From Polytrichum commune (lineage: Eukaryota; Streptophyta; Polytrichopsida; Polytrichales; Polytrichaceae), in the NCBI GenBank assembly GCA_950295325.1, contig OX485807.1, positions 18,571,666-18,635,665 on the forward strand: 64,000 nt of DNA. The letters are read 5' to 3'. The notes beneath the pieces were generated by a model. It searched no databases, was not told the DNA's origin, and was given only the letters and a program-made list of their open reading frames with translations. Each line of letters opens with the position of its first letter. The first letter of the stretch is position 1. Below, one piece after another: positions 38,054 to 50,564 of this stretch. A program made the translations under genes and the position numbers.

Positions 38054-41000
38054 GCATGTTATGTAGGCCATGGAATAAAACAGTGAGATTTGGGAACAAA
38101 TCAATGAGATCCTTGACGTGTTAGAGGTTTTAGTTTGAATGTGAGTTTAGCATAGAGATATCAATGACGGCTATTCATTTGATAACGTAGAGCATGGAGG
38201 CCATACCCAATATTAGAATAGAGAACAAGACCCCACCTCTCAGGTCCACTTTATACTTGGGGTTGGATTGAGGGCCAACCCAAACTCTAAAAATTTGGCC
38301 CAATAGGATTTCCCAATCTCATCAAATCTATCCCAAGGGCTTTATTCTAGGGTTAGGCTTGAACACTCACTCATCCCATGTGTCACAAATTTGGCGCCAA
38401 ACGTTCGGGCGAGCTCGAAGAAACCGGGACAAGCTTTTCCTTGGCCCGAACTCTCAACATGGGCTGGATTGGGTTCACTTGTTGAATAACGAACACATCT
38501 CTACTATCGGTCCATGGAAGATTGATTCCCTTTACTGCACTTGCCCTGAAGAACATCGGGACCTAAAATCAGGCCTCATCACTTTACATGTGACAAGGTT
38601 GGGCCTGCAAAACTTTGATGAAGTTAGGTTAGGATTGAGCATACCATAATGAAGTTCATGTGGGTCTTGAGAATGTAAACATGAATTTGCACTAGCTGCG
38701 GCATCCCATGGTTATATTATGAGGGCTCACGTAAACAAAATGTTACGATGGCATAATGCGCATGGATGGGGCGGGTGCTCAGGCCCTATGATCGCGGAGA
38801 ACCGGCAATTAGTTACAGATGAACCGGTTGAGTTTGAGAAACAACCGGTTGAAGTTCAAGACTGCAGGAAAATTACCGGTCATTCTAGAATAATGTATAG
38901 AATATACCCCAATTTAATAAAGAAAAACCGAAGGATGTCAACATGTCACCGGTTGGACTTGTAAACCCTAGGATCTCAACCGATTATGCCCAAAAATCTC
39001 CCGGATCACTGCTTGGGCCGGTAGAAAGTGGGCCTGAGTAAAGTTATGAAGAGAGTGTCACCACTGCTACTGGGGCTTGAATGCTATGACTTAGTTGCTT
39101 ATGGGAGGCGGCATTTGTTTCTGGGATTCTTCCCTGGAGATAAATTAGGTCAAGGGTACTACTTAATAAGTGCGGGAAAAACACAAAACACCTGCTCGTG
39201 GTAAAGCCCTTCTCCGGGTGGGAAATACTACTAAAGATGGACGGGGTACCCACTACCCTAGTAAGTAACACGTTATGAGAGGGCGGCATTATGACTATGG
39301 TGTTGAGCGACCCCCCCCCCTCAAGAGATTACGTCATAGAGAGTGTTGCTTTAATTTGGACTCTAAAATTAGAGACTTCATGTATCCTTATTTGGTTACT
39401 TTTTTCTTATTTGAACACCTTATATTTGAGTGGTTTGGTGTGGTTTCAGGAACATGTGTCAAGAAGACATGTGTTTAGAAGAGATTGGACTACATGTGTT
39501 GAAGATATGATTACTATTTTAGGTTTCATGGTTCATTAGTTAGCATGATTGGGTGGGACCTTTATGACCATTTAATGAGCACGAGATTTTTTTTTAGTAA
39601 TGAAAGAGATATACATGTGAACTCTGAAAATTGTGACGAAAGTAGCTATGGCCTCGTTTTGGATTTGCTAACCATCTCGTAGTAATGATGACAGGGTTCA
39701 TATCCCAAGAGAATGGGGCTAATTGGAGAAGCAATGCATTCAAGAGCCCCTCTACCTTACTTGTAAGTTCCTATGTGTAGTTACAACACAATATCAACTT
39801 TGTGGACGATGTAAGTTACACACTCTATATGTCTTTGGTTGTAAGGTGTGTGGGCCTTATGTGGGCCTTAACACAAGGCAATGTATATAATAAAGTTTCA
39901 AACACAATAAATATATAACATTCGGTTCTGAACTTGCTGACGCCCATATAAATTGTGTATATGGCCGTATATTGGGACTCCATGTTTATTAAGGTTTAAA
40001 GAGAATGAAAATCTTCCCTTTGATCTCTTGTAGCTTTTGCATTTGATCTTAACCACTAATTGCCTCCAGGTGCATACCAATGAATTTGAAACTTTCGTAC
40101 TAACCTTGATGTTGAGGGCAATTTAGTCCCCTTTCATCAACGTATTCTAAGATGTATGTGAAAACCAACTGCAATATGAAGATACACGAAAAAAACCCTC
40201 TTCATTTCAACAAGATTTGAGAAGGTTTGACAATCACAAGTTGAAGTTCTCAAGTTAGGATAGTTAGTGAAAATGTTGTGTATATTTTCTCTTCATTAAA
40301 CTAGGATGACAAGACGGATGAGAAAGTCCAATTAAAATGGAAGCTAATGTATATGTATATAGGATTTGAACTCTCGAATTTGGAGTCATATGCCTATTGT
40401 AGTGATGGTCAAAGTTCAAGGTTGACCAGATGATGAGTGTCTCTCACAAATGAGCTTGATTGCCAATCATGAAACATGTTTGGTTCTGGGTGTTGCCCAC
40501 ACTGCCAAATTTGATTAGTATTTACACGAGCTACACCCACATGCAAGTAAAGCTTGTCACCGGGTTCCAAGTCTTAGTAACAAATGCACTTCCAAACACC
40601 ATTCTCCTTAAAATAAAGGGACTTGCACGTATCTATACTTGAAACATTAAAGAATCTCCATGCCAAGTGGGAGCCTGGATGAAGACATGAAGTGGTTCCA
40701 TGGTGACTTCTCTTTTTGGGGAGAGAGAGAGACTCTCAGGGAGCCATAAAAGATTAAATTCTGAATCTTGAAATGCCACGAAATGTGACTCTCGAATTTG
40801 CAATTGCCAACAGGATGAGACAATTTCCGATTTGCTCCAACAGTGAAATGTTTTGGAGGTTGAAGTGCCTTGGGACACTTGGTACTACAAAATAGTTATG
40901 AAGGCCGATTTAAATAACATGGCACATCAATTCAGATTCACAGTATATGAACACTCAGTGTATGATACACTCAGCGTATCCCTCAGCTATGAACACTTCC

Positions 41001-41362
41001 TCAGGAACACAACCCAGAGCTTCCTCTCTGTCTAGATGCGGAGATAGACATTTGTGACAAGGACGGATCTAAGCCACTGCTCTATTACGAAGGACTATCC
41101 TGAAGATTTCTGGCTCACCGTCTTGTCACCTTTTCAAACCATGAACCTCTATCAGCTTCTGGCCGTCATCAAAAATCTCAACATTGCATGCCCCTTTCGA
41201 GAGTACCCAACATTTGTAGAGGACATATGTACTCCAAACACCTGCCATGTTCCATGGCAGTATGCAGGTTGTAATAATCTAAGGAGCTCTTTATGTACAA
41301 ATCCTACTCAAAATCCCGTGGAATGCAGGGTGACTGGCCACACATTTTGAGGCATCAGGGAG
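38054..41362. other. Intergenic repeats; 3' flank of the SAP-like gene
   Basis: No gene supported. About 38795-39010 is the second copy of the ACCGGTT-rich dispersed repeat at 29740-29965. About 39410-39730 is related to the foldback and flank at 45231-45730 and to 21780-22720. About 39875-39985 is a partial copy of the 5395/16150 repeat. The last few hundred bases are probably the 3' UTR of the minus-strand gene ending at 41363. Confidence 0.5.
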
Positions 41363-44300
41363 CTATCTAGGAGTCCGAGTAGTTGGAGTATTTGGGGCTC
41401 GGTCTCTCAAAACTGCATCTTTGCGGTCCTGCAACCCCAGAACAAAAGTGAAAATAATTCAGTAATTCCACCGAACATATTATACATGCAAAGCCTGCAA
41501 AGGAGTCTCTGCACATAGGTATGATCTCATCAAATCTGGTCAAATAAATCAGTAATGTAGAGGCCTATGCTGCAGATTCAAATGACGTACCAGTTCGGTC
41601 CCTTTCCCAGCAAGATTGCTTGGAATGTTCTGTGACCTTATTGTTTTGCAAGGACTTGATTGAACATGATTTTCCTTGTCCATAGCAGCTTGTCTCGAAA
41701 GTTGCTGCTCCCTTGCTTCATATAGCTGCATTTGAGTGGAGAAACTCTGAACACTGCCATCTATGCTCATTGACTTCCATTGTGCAAACTTTTCAAGCAT
41801 GCTGGTGGCTCGGTCGATAGCTGCATCCACGTTCGATCTGATTCGAAAGAGTGGACTGAGGCCTCGTCGTGCTACACCTTGGGGACACATATTCATTTTG
41901 GACATATCTGGATCTCAATAGAAAAGACGGTTAGAGGTGCACGTGACAATTAAAGATGTCGTAAGCCTGTTCCATATCGAACCTGTTCCGTATCAAACTC
42001 AACTAATATTTCTAAACAGAAGACCTCACAACGTACCAAAAAGGTGCTCTCAGACAGGAGCCAGGAGCCATATGTACCATGTAACTTAGCCCCAATTACC
42101 TTGATTTTCTATAACAATAGCAACATCATGAGGGGCAGGTCCAAGAGGTGCTTCGTCTTTCACCACTGTCCCAACAGACAATGTGATACCTTGCAGAGAA
42201 GGACTGATGTCATTCGACGACCCTGATAGCACACATAGATGTCACGTTCGTGTAGGATCAGACACACACGGCTTGACTTCAAAGAATCACACATGAACAG
42301 GAGGAATCTACGTGTTTATTGGAGGCATCACATCACTTGTCCATTCAGAAAAAACCTTGTTAACAATACTGTTAAGGATGCACAATAGGTCAAGAAAAGA
42401 CTGGTCAAGAAAAGACTAATGTTCATACAGACAAAACTTCCGAGCAATGCAAGTAAAGGGGAGGCTTACCTTGAACTTCTTTGCAAATTTTGTTGTCATC
42501 ACATGTTGGCATGCAGACTTCGGTTGGCTTTGCCTTCCTCCGAATTGGGGTTGATTTGGGTAGTGGAATGCCACCCTTTTTGCTGGTGGACGGAGGGGCA
42601 GCAAGAGCCTCAGCATTTAATGCGTTCGGAGCCCAATTTTCCCTAGTGTTCCTTGCAGTGAGAGCGTTGCATGAACTAGGACGAGCCTTGTATGGTGACA
42701 ATATGAGAGCTGCCAAAGACGTCTCGACCTTCTCCACCTTAGCTCTGACTTTCTTTGCAGTCGAGGTAGGGGGTGCAACTTGCACAGGTGCTGCTGCCGG
42801 GGGAGATGTGATGTGGCTCTGAAAGAGCACCACAAGATTCAGGATATCAGGACATGTTAAATCGATGACGACAGCAACGGAAGAATGAACTACATCACAA
42901 AATTCCGGGAGGCAGATTTATCCTCTAGAAACAATTTTATTTTTTTAAATAACATCATAAACTCATGATTGATATGTCATAGTTGCATTATTTTCTTATT
43001 TTCTTCAAAACATGTGCCTCATTATGCTACCACGAAGCAGATTGCCACATAAAAATCATCCATACATTATAAGATAATTGCATTGTACACCACTAGGTAA
43101 AAATTTAATGTAACAATCACATAATACACTGTCCACTGGAAATTTAGATGTACTGCTAACAGACACTAATGTAGAAAATTGATCCCGGAGGACAGAGAAA
43201 GTGTTTCCTTTTGTCAGGACGAGGGAGAAAAGCTACAATGTCTTTGAAGGACGTACGCGTCATGAAAACTTTGATCGATTGTCGTGCCTGAGGACACTTA
43301 ATGAGAGCTCTCAATCAATGTTCAAGATTTGGAGGAGGAGAAGGAAGGAGAAATTGGAAAGGAATCCATGGCTCACAAAGTAGACGGACAACAAAATTTG
43401 TTTAGTCTTCGATCCCCTCACGTTCCTGGAATGACCCGCTGTGATGACCCCCTACACAGCCTTCAGCATTTGAATCATTACATTGCAGAATTTGAACAGA
43501 GTGGACACTTCGTTAGCATCATCATCCTCTCAAGGTCACCTCTATCCTATCCTACAGCTGAAGGACACCAGTAGCATCACACGGCATCATTCTTCAAGGT
43601 ACTCTCGCTGATGCGATCAAGGCATTTTGTGAGGCAGATCACAGAGGTCCATATCGCCAACTATGTGTCCTACTTAAAAAAAAAACGGATCGCAGTCCTA
43701 AGAACACAAATTGGTGACCGCGGGGACAATTCTCTTCAATCGCTACTGAGTCTCGATTCCAAGGGGGGGGGCTTAAACCCAATACCTTAATCCGGATCTC
43801 AATGGAAACTCCAAGCTTAAATCGCCTAAGACATGGGTGACCTTCCTAGCAATTGATTTCCGGTGCATCCTACCACCTGTATTCCACCCATAATTGTTGG
43901 GTGCGTGTCTTGATTTCCAAATCAATCATATGGTGACCTAGAGGCTTGTTGTTTGAAGGTGATAGATGCAGGTCAGCTTGTCCCTTGGGGGCCCTCTAAT
44001 TCTCTTGATGCCCTTTTCGAAATTACATATAGACTTAGAGAACAACTCGAAGATGAAGCATGAGAGACCATAATTCACTCCGGTGGCAACATCGGAATCA
44101 TTCCGGTTCCAAGGAAATTGGGAATAGGAAAACAGTTTTTGACAAGCCCCGACAGAGAATCTGTCTATACCAATGTCGTCAAGGAGTCGGCCATGGCGAC
44201 ACTACGCACGTAAATTCCTCAGATACCACGGATTGCACCTAATTAGGGTTGAATTGCGACGAGATGGAGAAATGGACTCGGCAAGAGAGAAGAATTGAAA

Positions 44301-44430
44301 CATTGCTTACCGAGGAGGAGAGGAGGGCCGTCAAGGAATCGGCCATGGCGACATTGGATTTGTTGGCGGGAAGTTTGTGCTCCTTGCAGAGCGCCTGGAG
44401 CTCGCGGCGACTGAGACAGTGATAATTCAT
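41363..44430 (-). CDS. Conserved plant protein: SAP-like N-terminus, KEN box
   Basis: Four minus-strand exons join in consistent phase: 44430-44311, 42818-42470, 41907-41591 and 41428-41363, giving about 283 residues. Small phase-neutral exons in the 1.5-kb first intron cannot be excluded. The start MNYHCLSRRELQALCKEHKL, then PANKSNVAMADSLTALL, matches from memory the beginning of a plant-specific family of unknown biochemical role (MDFHS-RKELQALCK...PAN-TN--MADAL). It resembles a SAP helix pair. Exon 2 is Lys/Ala/Pro-rich (PLPKSTPIRRKAK), suggesting nuclear location. Exon 3 holds RRGLSPLF (an RxxL destruction-box pattern) and DKEN (a KEN box), so APC/C-controlled turnover is possible. The end is TPTTRTPR-stop. 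A 27-bp imperfect copy of part of exon 1 (CAAGGA-TCGGCCATGGCGAC) lies in intron 1 near 44178-44204. Confidence 0.65.
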
Positions 44431-46581
44431 TGCGATTGCCGTAGTGAGCTACATGATTCTTCATATCATCATGCGATCGAAAAGCCTAAGTCACGGCAGC
44501 ATGAGACAAAATGGTGAAGACGTCGAATAGGTCACAAAACGACGACGAAGAAGAAGAAGAAAGGTTGCCGTTAAGGGTTTGAATCTGGATGGATGAGGAT
44601 GCCTATGGATGAAGCCTCTCCCATTGCCCAATTGCATGTGGAGTGTGACAAATGTAAGGTAGATGGTCTTAAATGGTTACTTTTTTTACAATTAGCCACT
44701 TTCTCCTAGATATGAACCAAACGATTAGTACGAGATGGTTAGCAAGTCCAAATTGAGGCTGTAGTCACTTCCCTCATGATTTTGGGAGCTCATATGAATA
44801 TCTTGTTTCATATCAAAGTGACGATTCTCATGCTCATTAGATGGTCATATAAGTCTCCCCCAACTATGTTGACTATTGAGCCTAGAATGGTTACACTCGA
44901 ACCCCCCCTGATATCATGCATGTGACAACCAAAGTGCATGTGATATTAAGAAGGTGTGTATTGTCAACATGGATGCGTGATAATAGAGAATTAGTGTAGT
45001 GTGTGACATAACACAAAGTCAACATTGCAACCATGACAACGTGATGTGTGCAAGTGTGTGGTTTGAATTCTTTGGTGGATTATTTTAATATTAAAAACAT
45101 GTGATATATGAGAGGGAAATGTGATAACAAGGAGAGAGATTTAAATTGAGCAGAGCCGTTCCCTAGGGTTTCAAGATATACGAGAGGAAGTAATTACAAA
45201 GGGTGACATTACAAAGGTTAGGGTGTATCATATTTTGAGCAAACAACCCAATTTCTTTTGAACACGTGTCTTCTTGGTATTTGTTCTTGGAGTACCACCA
45301 AACCACATAGCGCTCAAATATAGGTGTCCGTTAAGATGAGTAACCGAATTAGGCACGTCTACCTTAAGGTAGACAACCCTTACTTGGTTACTTTTTTTAA
45401 TCGGACACCATGTATTTGAGTGGTACCTATGTGGTTTCCAAGAACAAATATCAAAAAGACATGTGTCCATGAAAGATTGGACTACTTGCTCAAAATAAGT
45501 AGGCGATTGTTCTATGTTCTATAGTCAACATAATTGAGAGGACTTATATGACCTATTAAAGAGCACAAGAATCTTCTATATGATTTTGAATAAGATATGC
45601 AAATAAGCTCCAAAAAGTGTGAGGAAAGGGACTACAGCATCGATTTGAATCTGCTAACCATCTTGTACTAATCGCGTGTTTCATGTTTTACAAGAAGTGG
45701 GCTAGTCAGATTAAGTAACCTTTTAAGACCCAGCTACCTTAGCATTGAGCCAGTATCCAGTGATTGTAATTGCTCCATTCAAGCTAATGGGATACATAAG
45801 TGTGTCCAGCTTATGTCCCCAACTATCTTAACTACGCCTAATTTTGAGCTTTACTCAAAAGCGATCCCCTATAGATTCTTGCCTAAAATGAATGGAATGT
45901 ATTGATAGAGACTACGCTCAAATGCTTAAAAAGAGAATTACAGGTAAACTTACCATTAGCAATCATTACATAAAAAAATTGGATGATTTATGGTGTCATT
46001 CAAAGATCTTGAGATTCAAGTAGTCGCTGTTGGTGATTCCATCTTGCAAATACAAAGTCAGTAATAACAACATTTTGAACGTAACTTTCATCTTCAGAGT
46101 TTCATGCCCAGTCATCTTGTGATGGAGTACATTACCATGTTTTTGTACGTACAAGACTTATAAAATATGAGAGAGACAGAGAGAGAGAGAGTCTGTCAAC
46201 AAAGTAACTACATTTCACATCCCACACTTCACATTGTTGTCAGAGGTAGCAAATTGGTACTCTAATGGAACCTTTCATTTGAGCCAATTTGACCTATGTA
46301 ACTCCTTGTGACTAAAGCTCAATTTGATGCAGTTCTTATATACAGAGAACTACAGTATGACGCATGAAATGATGAGCCATATCTGGATAATTGTGACTCT
46401 TGTGTTGATGTTTTACCGTTGCAGGATGTAGGGTCTCCTGAGGCACGAGTTTTTTTTGTTGTGCCTCACGAATCCACAAACTTGACAACCACTATCACCA
46501 ATTCCATTGCGTAGGATGCCTCATCAAAGTACATGACAAAATTTCTGTAATCTCTTCAAACACTACCGTAGTTTGGCTGTT
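44431..46581. other. Intergenic DNA between two minus-strand genes
   Basis: Begins with the probable leader and promoter of the SAP-like gene (a GAC/GAAGAA-rich stretch near 44540). It then holds an inverted dispersed repeat copy (44690-44870), the 267-bp foldback at 45231 and another repeat copy (45530-45730). No gene supported. Confidence 0.5.
45231..45497. mobile_element. Foldback element with ~110-bp arms
   Basis: The left arm TATTTTGAGCAAACAACCCA, then CACGTGTCTTCTTGGTATTT and GTTCTTGG, is mirrored at the right by CCAAGAACAAATATCAAAAA, GACATGTG and TGGACTACTTGCTCAAAATA. The centre is about 45330-45390. Related single-arm sequence appears near 39440-39510 and 21830-21900. No coding capacity; MITE-like. 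Confidence 0.75.
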
Positions 46582-49500
46582 CTACGAAGCAACTTCTGCA
46601 TTAGGAGGATCAAATATTTGCTCAATCTTCACCTTGAAAACTACAGGTTTGACGAGGATGCGCATAACGGTGCCACTGGGGTGGACCTCCTGTCGTGTAG
46701 GCAACGCAACAAGTCGTTCTAAGACACGCCAACTTGAATCACCAACTACCTGAACTCATACATCAATAACATCACAAACTTCCGGAGGCAACAATATTAT
46801 GTAAAAATATCAAAATGCTGAATTAACATCATAAATTTCAGTTGATGTCATGATTATCACAACACTTTGTTATTCTCTTTTACTGTGTGCCACATTGTTC
46901 TTTTACAAAGCAACTTGTTACATAAGGTTAGTTACATAGATTATAGGATAATTATGTTTTACACCACTAGCTGCAATAATTGACTTATACACCACCCTTT
47001 GGAAAATTGTGATGAATGACATCCTGAGACGCCATGTACATAATGCAAGGTATGACTTGCACCAGCTATGTTATTGAGTGATTGGAAATTTGGAGGGTTT
47101 CAATAGATGCAAATTCTAAATCAATAATTACACTAATAGATGGAGATTATCTACCTTTCCAAACACTGAGAAGCTGCCGTCCCATTCATGGTGATCCTCG
47201 AGACTGAAGAAGAACTCGCTTGTACCCTGCCCATTCATCAACATCTCACAATTTACTGATTTGTTGTTGTCCCAGGCAAAATGCATACTTGTCTTGTCAG
47301 CTTTTTAACACTCAAAGGAGCAACGTGCTCAATGTTTAACCTATATACACAATTTCTATGAGCCTCATCAAGTCTGAGAATCATATATTTATATTGTTGG
47401 GTTTGAACCTTTATTCAGCACATTATCTTATGTCAAAGGAGAAAATGAAAATATACTCATACATGACATTGATGATCAAATGACTAAGTATATATTTGCA
47501 TCCAAGGACACCCAGGCTGTGTGCTCGAACCCCAAATCTTCAAGGTATTCAACCAACTTGAAAAGTGCACTTGAAGATTGAATTATTTTCACATTAGATC
47601 ACTTTTGATATGATTACCTTAAAATGGAAGTATGTAGTTCAAATGCACAATTAGGGTTAACAGTTGTGTCCAGACAATTCAAGGACAGCATCTAGGTTTG
47701 AGTCCATTGTTTGATGAATTTTGTGATAAGAAGAGTCCAGTTCTGGAAAAACCTTGCCACTACAACTAATTGACATCGACTTCATCGTATTTCATTTAAA
47801 ACCTCACCAGAAATATGATACGACAGAGACTTACTGTGATTAATGATACGGTTCCTTTGCTGTTACTCAGTTTGGTTTCAAGAGGGAGCTCCTTGTTTTC
47901 TTGGCGCCCACATGAGTACAGACCACCTTGAAGCAATGCATACCTGACACCACATTTTGCCAAACAAAATCACAGGATTGCACATATACCAGAAAAGGAA
48001 GCATCACAGAACTGAAACAAAAATTAGATGGCCACATGTTATCTACTACACATACTGGAACTTTGGAACAGCGAGGGCACATGGGCATTGACGTAGTCGC
48101 CACTCCAAAGTTCCAAAACGGCCAGCCATCAACGGCAGCATGTTGAGTGGACAGTGTGGGGATGCCCGGGACATTATTTCATAAGCATGGGTGCAAATGG
48201 GACAGGACGAGTGTTGGACTAGTACTGTCTTCTGCTGATACCATAATGATACCAGTAGGGTATGGGTCCTTGGTGGTATGTTTTTTTTATTGACACCATT
48301 CGAGTCTATATACCATGCAAGAACTTTCATGCAGAGGTAAATCATCCTAATTTGAATATGGTTAGAATGGTAATAACTCAAGTAATAACTTGGATATACA
48401 AAGATTCTCTCACCTAGACATACCCACCAAATATCGATATTCAACTGGAATTACATTTTTGATACTCACAGGTACATTCTCCGATACCATTATTGATGTT
48501 GATTATTGATACCCATGCATTCACATATATACTGGCCCAACATCGGAGCTGATGCAGTCACCATTCCAAAGTTTCAAAATGGGCGGCAGTCAACATCGGC
48601 ATGTTGTGAGGATAGTGTGGGGATGTTCCGGGACAACCATTCATATGCACAGATGCCACATGCTAGGATGGCATGGGCCCAAACTAAGTTTGTTTTACAT
48701 TTAAGATTACCATTCTGAAATTTGAGAAAAGAACAAATCCTTCTGGAAGTCTGCACTAAGGGTTATAAATTAAGGAGATGGAATTAAAAAACAAGAGGGG
48801 TAAAGCACATGTATAATTGAATTACCCTTTGCGAGGTTCAGAGCTGCCTTCATCAAGAGTTGGACCTGGAGGCTCCGCACGGTACCAACCACATCCATCA
48901 AAGAGACCTCGAGTGACCAAGCTCTGTATTCATCAAAATTCCTGGCAAACGTCAACGAGAGGCTTTGAAAGTCTGGAGGTAAGGTGACCAAAAGTGTTAA
49001 AAATGATATTAATTTCTCGATTGATATTCAATTTCCTAAGAATACAATATTAAAGCCTTGAGAAATTGAATAATGTAACGTCGTAACTCTTTGGGTATGT
49101 AAGTCATTCTTCATCACTTTTCTGGAAGTATCTCTTGCTCTAGGATTGAACATAATATACATGCACAATATAACAAGTCATAGATAGAAGAAAGAGTAAA
49201 CAACCTTCACATAACGAACAGTCTTGGGTGCCTTGACTCTCTCAAGCTCCACTGTGATGTCCTGTTACACACATGGAGCTTTCGTCAGTTTCACCACCTT
49301 GCCCATCTCCAAGTTTTTGTTAGGAGATTATAAGCGATGTCATTGTAGATACACTGGGTTAAAGGTAAACCAACGTCATCGAAGAGATGTCTCGACCTTG
49401 TGAATCTTTAAATACAGGCACATAAAGCACAAGAGATACCTAGACAAAATCAAGATATTAAGTACAACGTTGACGAAAAGGTGTTGGAAGCTTCTAATAA

Positions 49501-50564
49501 CCTTGCGGTTTGTGGTTTATTGGTGGTGTTTAGGCTAAGAAAATGAGCATATATTTTTTACATGCCTATACTGCCTCATAATCACAATAATGGGACTGTG
49601 GTGCACAAGTCACCAAAAAATCGGTTTTATGAACACATTGTGTCAGGAAGTGTAATGACATACCCCATACTTACTTGCAAACATAAGATGCTCCTTTGGT
49701 CTTTCTGGAAAACCTGTTATAATACCCACCACCTGAGTCCCTTCAGAATTCCATTCATCTTGAATAGACAACACACAAACTGACAAATCCCCTCAAAACG
49801 CCCATGTAAACAGTCCATTTTTCCAGCTTTTAGTCAATTGAAAAATGGTGGCATGTAATCCATGTACAAACTTCTGACACTTTTTTGGAAGTACAAATAC
49901 TGGATTTTTTTTTAAAGTTTTGACATGTGCCTCTTGAAGGGAGTTGAAAATTCCAGCCGCGCACACGACTTCTGGACAGCTTATACAATTTCACACCGTT
50001 ATCTGCCCAATTGCAGGAAAACCAAGAGACATAGAAAACATCGATCATAGAGGTTTGGATAGAGTGTACATTGAGCACCAACGTGTACTAGTGGTTGAAA
50101 AACTTATAGATTATTAATAGCTGCATGTATCAACAGAAGAAGTGAAGAGATACTTGATTTTATGTGCTCCATGTGACAAACCGAACCAAAGGAAGAACAT
50201 ACAGAAAGCCAAAACCAGGAGACTCGAGCAAACACAACACAAGATAGTATACATGAATTACAGAGGTTGCACTTTTTAATATGAGGATGGTCATAGCTTT
50301 GTACTAATAAACAGTAATTCACCAAAAGGAAACCCTACGTTATGAATATGTGAAAAGAATTAATGTAGGGTTGGAAAGGCAGAGAAAGGATGAGAGGAGA
50401 CCATGGTAGTACTGAGTTGTGAATGGCCGCTCGCTGTAGCCCAAAAATGCGCCGTCTCTCGATGCTCCGAGAATTGATTCAGCCATCAGAATGAGTAAGA
50501 GGCCCAGCAACTTGGCATTTTTGCAGCATCGAAAGCTTGGATTTGAGTTTCTCCCTTTGTCCAT
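46582..50564 (-). CDS. Divergent cyclophilin-like protein (PPIase fold)
   Basis: Five minus-strand exons join in perfect phase: 49261-49205, 48923-48826, 47943-47835, 47226-47155 and 46749-46582 (stop). They spell DITVELERVKAPKTV, CGWYRAEPPG, YALLQGGLYSCGRQ, KGTVSLITGTSEFFFSLEDH, EWDGSFSVFGKV and ILVKPVVFKVKI, which is the order of a cyclophilin barrel. Equivalents of the catalytic Arg (YRAE), Gln (LLQGG), Phe (EFFF) and Trp (HEW) are present. The His near the end of the active site (WLDGKH in cyclophilin A) is replaced by Ser. The fold is clear; prolyl isomerase activity is uncertain. An upstream ATG exon from 50564 (MDKGRNSNP, then the hydrophobic stretch LLGLLLILMAESILG) could be a signal or anchor segment, but I could not place its donor or any middle exon. 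The N-terminus is therefore tentative. Confidence 0.75.
48055..48680. repeat. Diverged direct duplication inside a cyclophilin-like intron
   Basis: About 48090-48215 (TCCAAAGTTCCAAAACGGCC, GGCAGCATGTTGAGTGGACA, GTGTGGGGATG-CCGGGACA) recurs at about 48560-48680 (TCCAAAGTTTCAAAATGGGC, CGGCATGTTGTGAGGATAGT, GTGGGGATGTTCCGGGACA). Both lie in the intron between 47943 and 48826. Confidence 0.75.

Noticed and set aside
41054..41350. 98-codon plus-strand frame
   Set aside because: No recognisable domain; it lies in the likely 3' UTR of the minus-strand gene ending at 41363.
43329..43574. 81-codon plus-strand frame with an acidic start
   Set aside because: It sits inside intron 1 of the minus-strand SAP-like gene, has no motif and uses no splice sites.
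48046..48444. 132-codon minus-strand frame
   Set aside because: Lies in an intron of the cyclophilin-like gene and crosses the duplicated segment; no domain.
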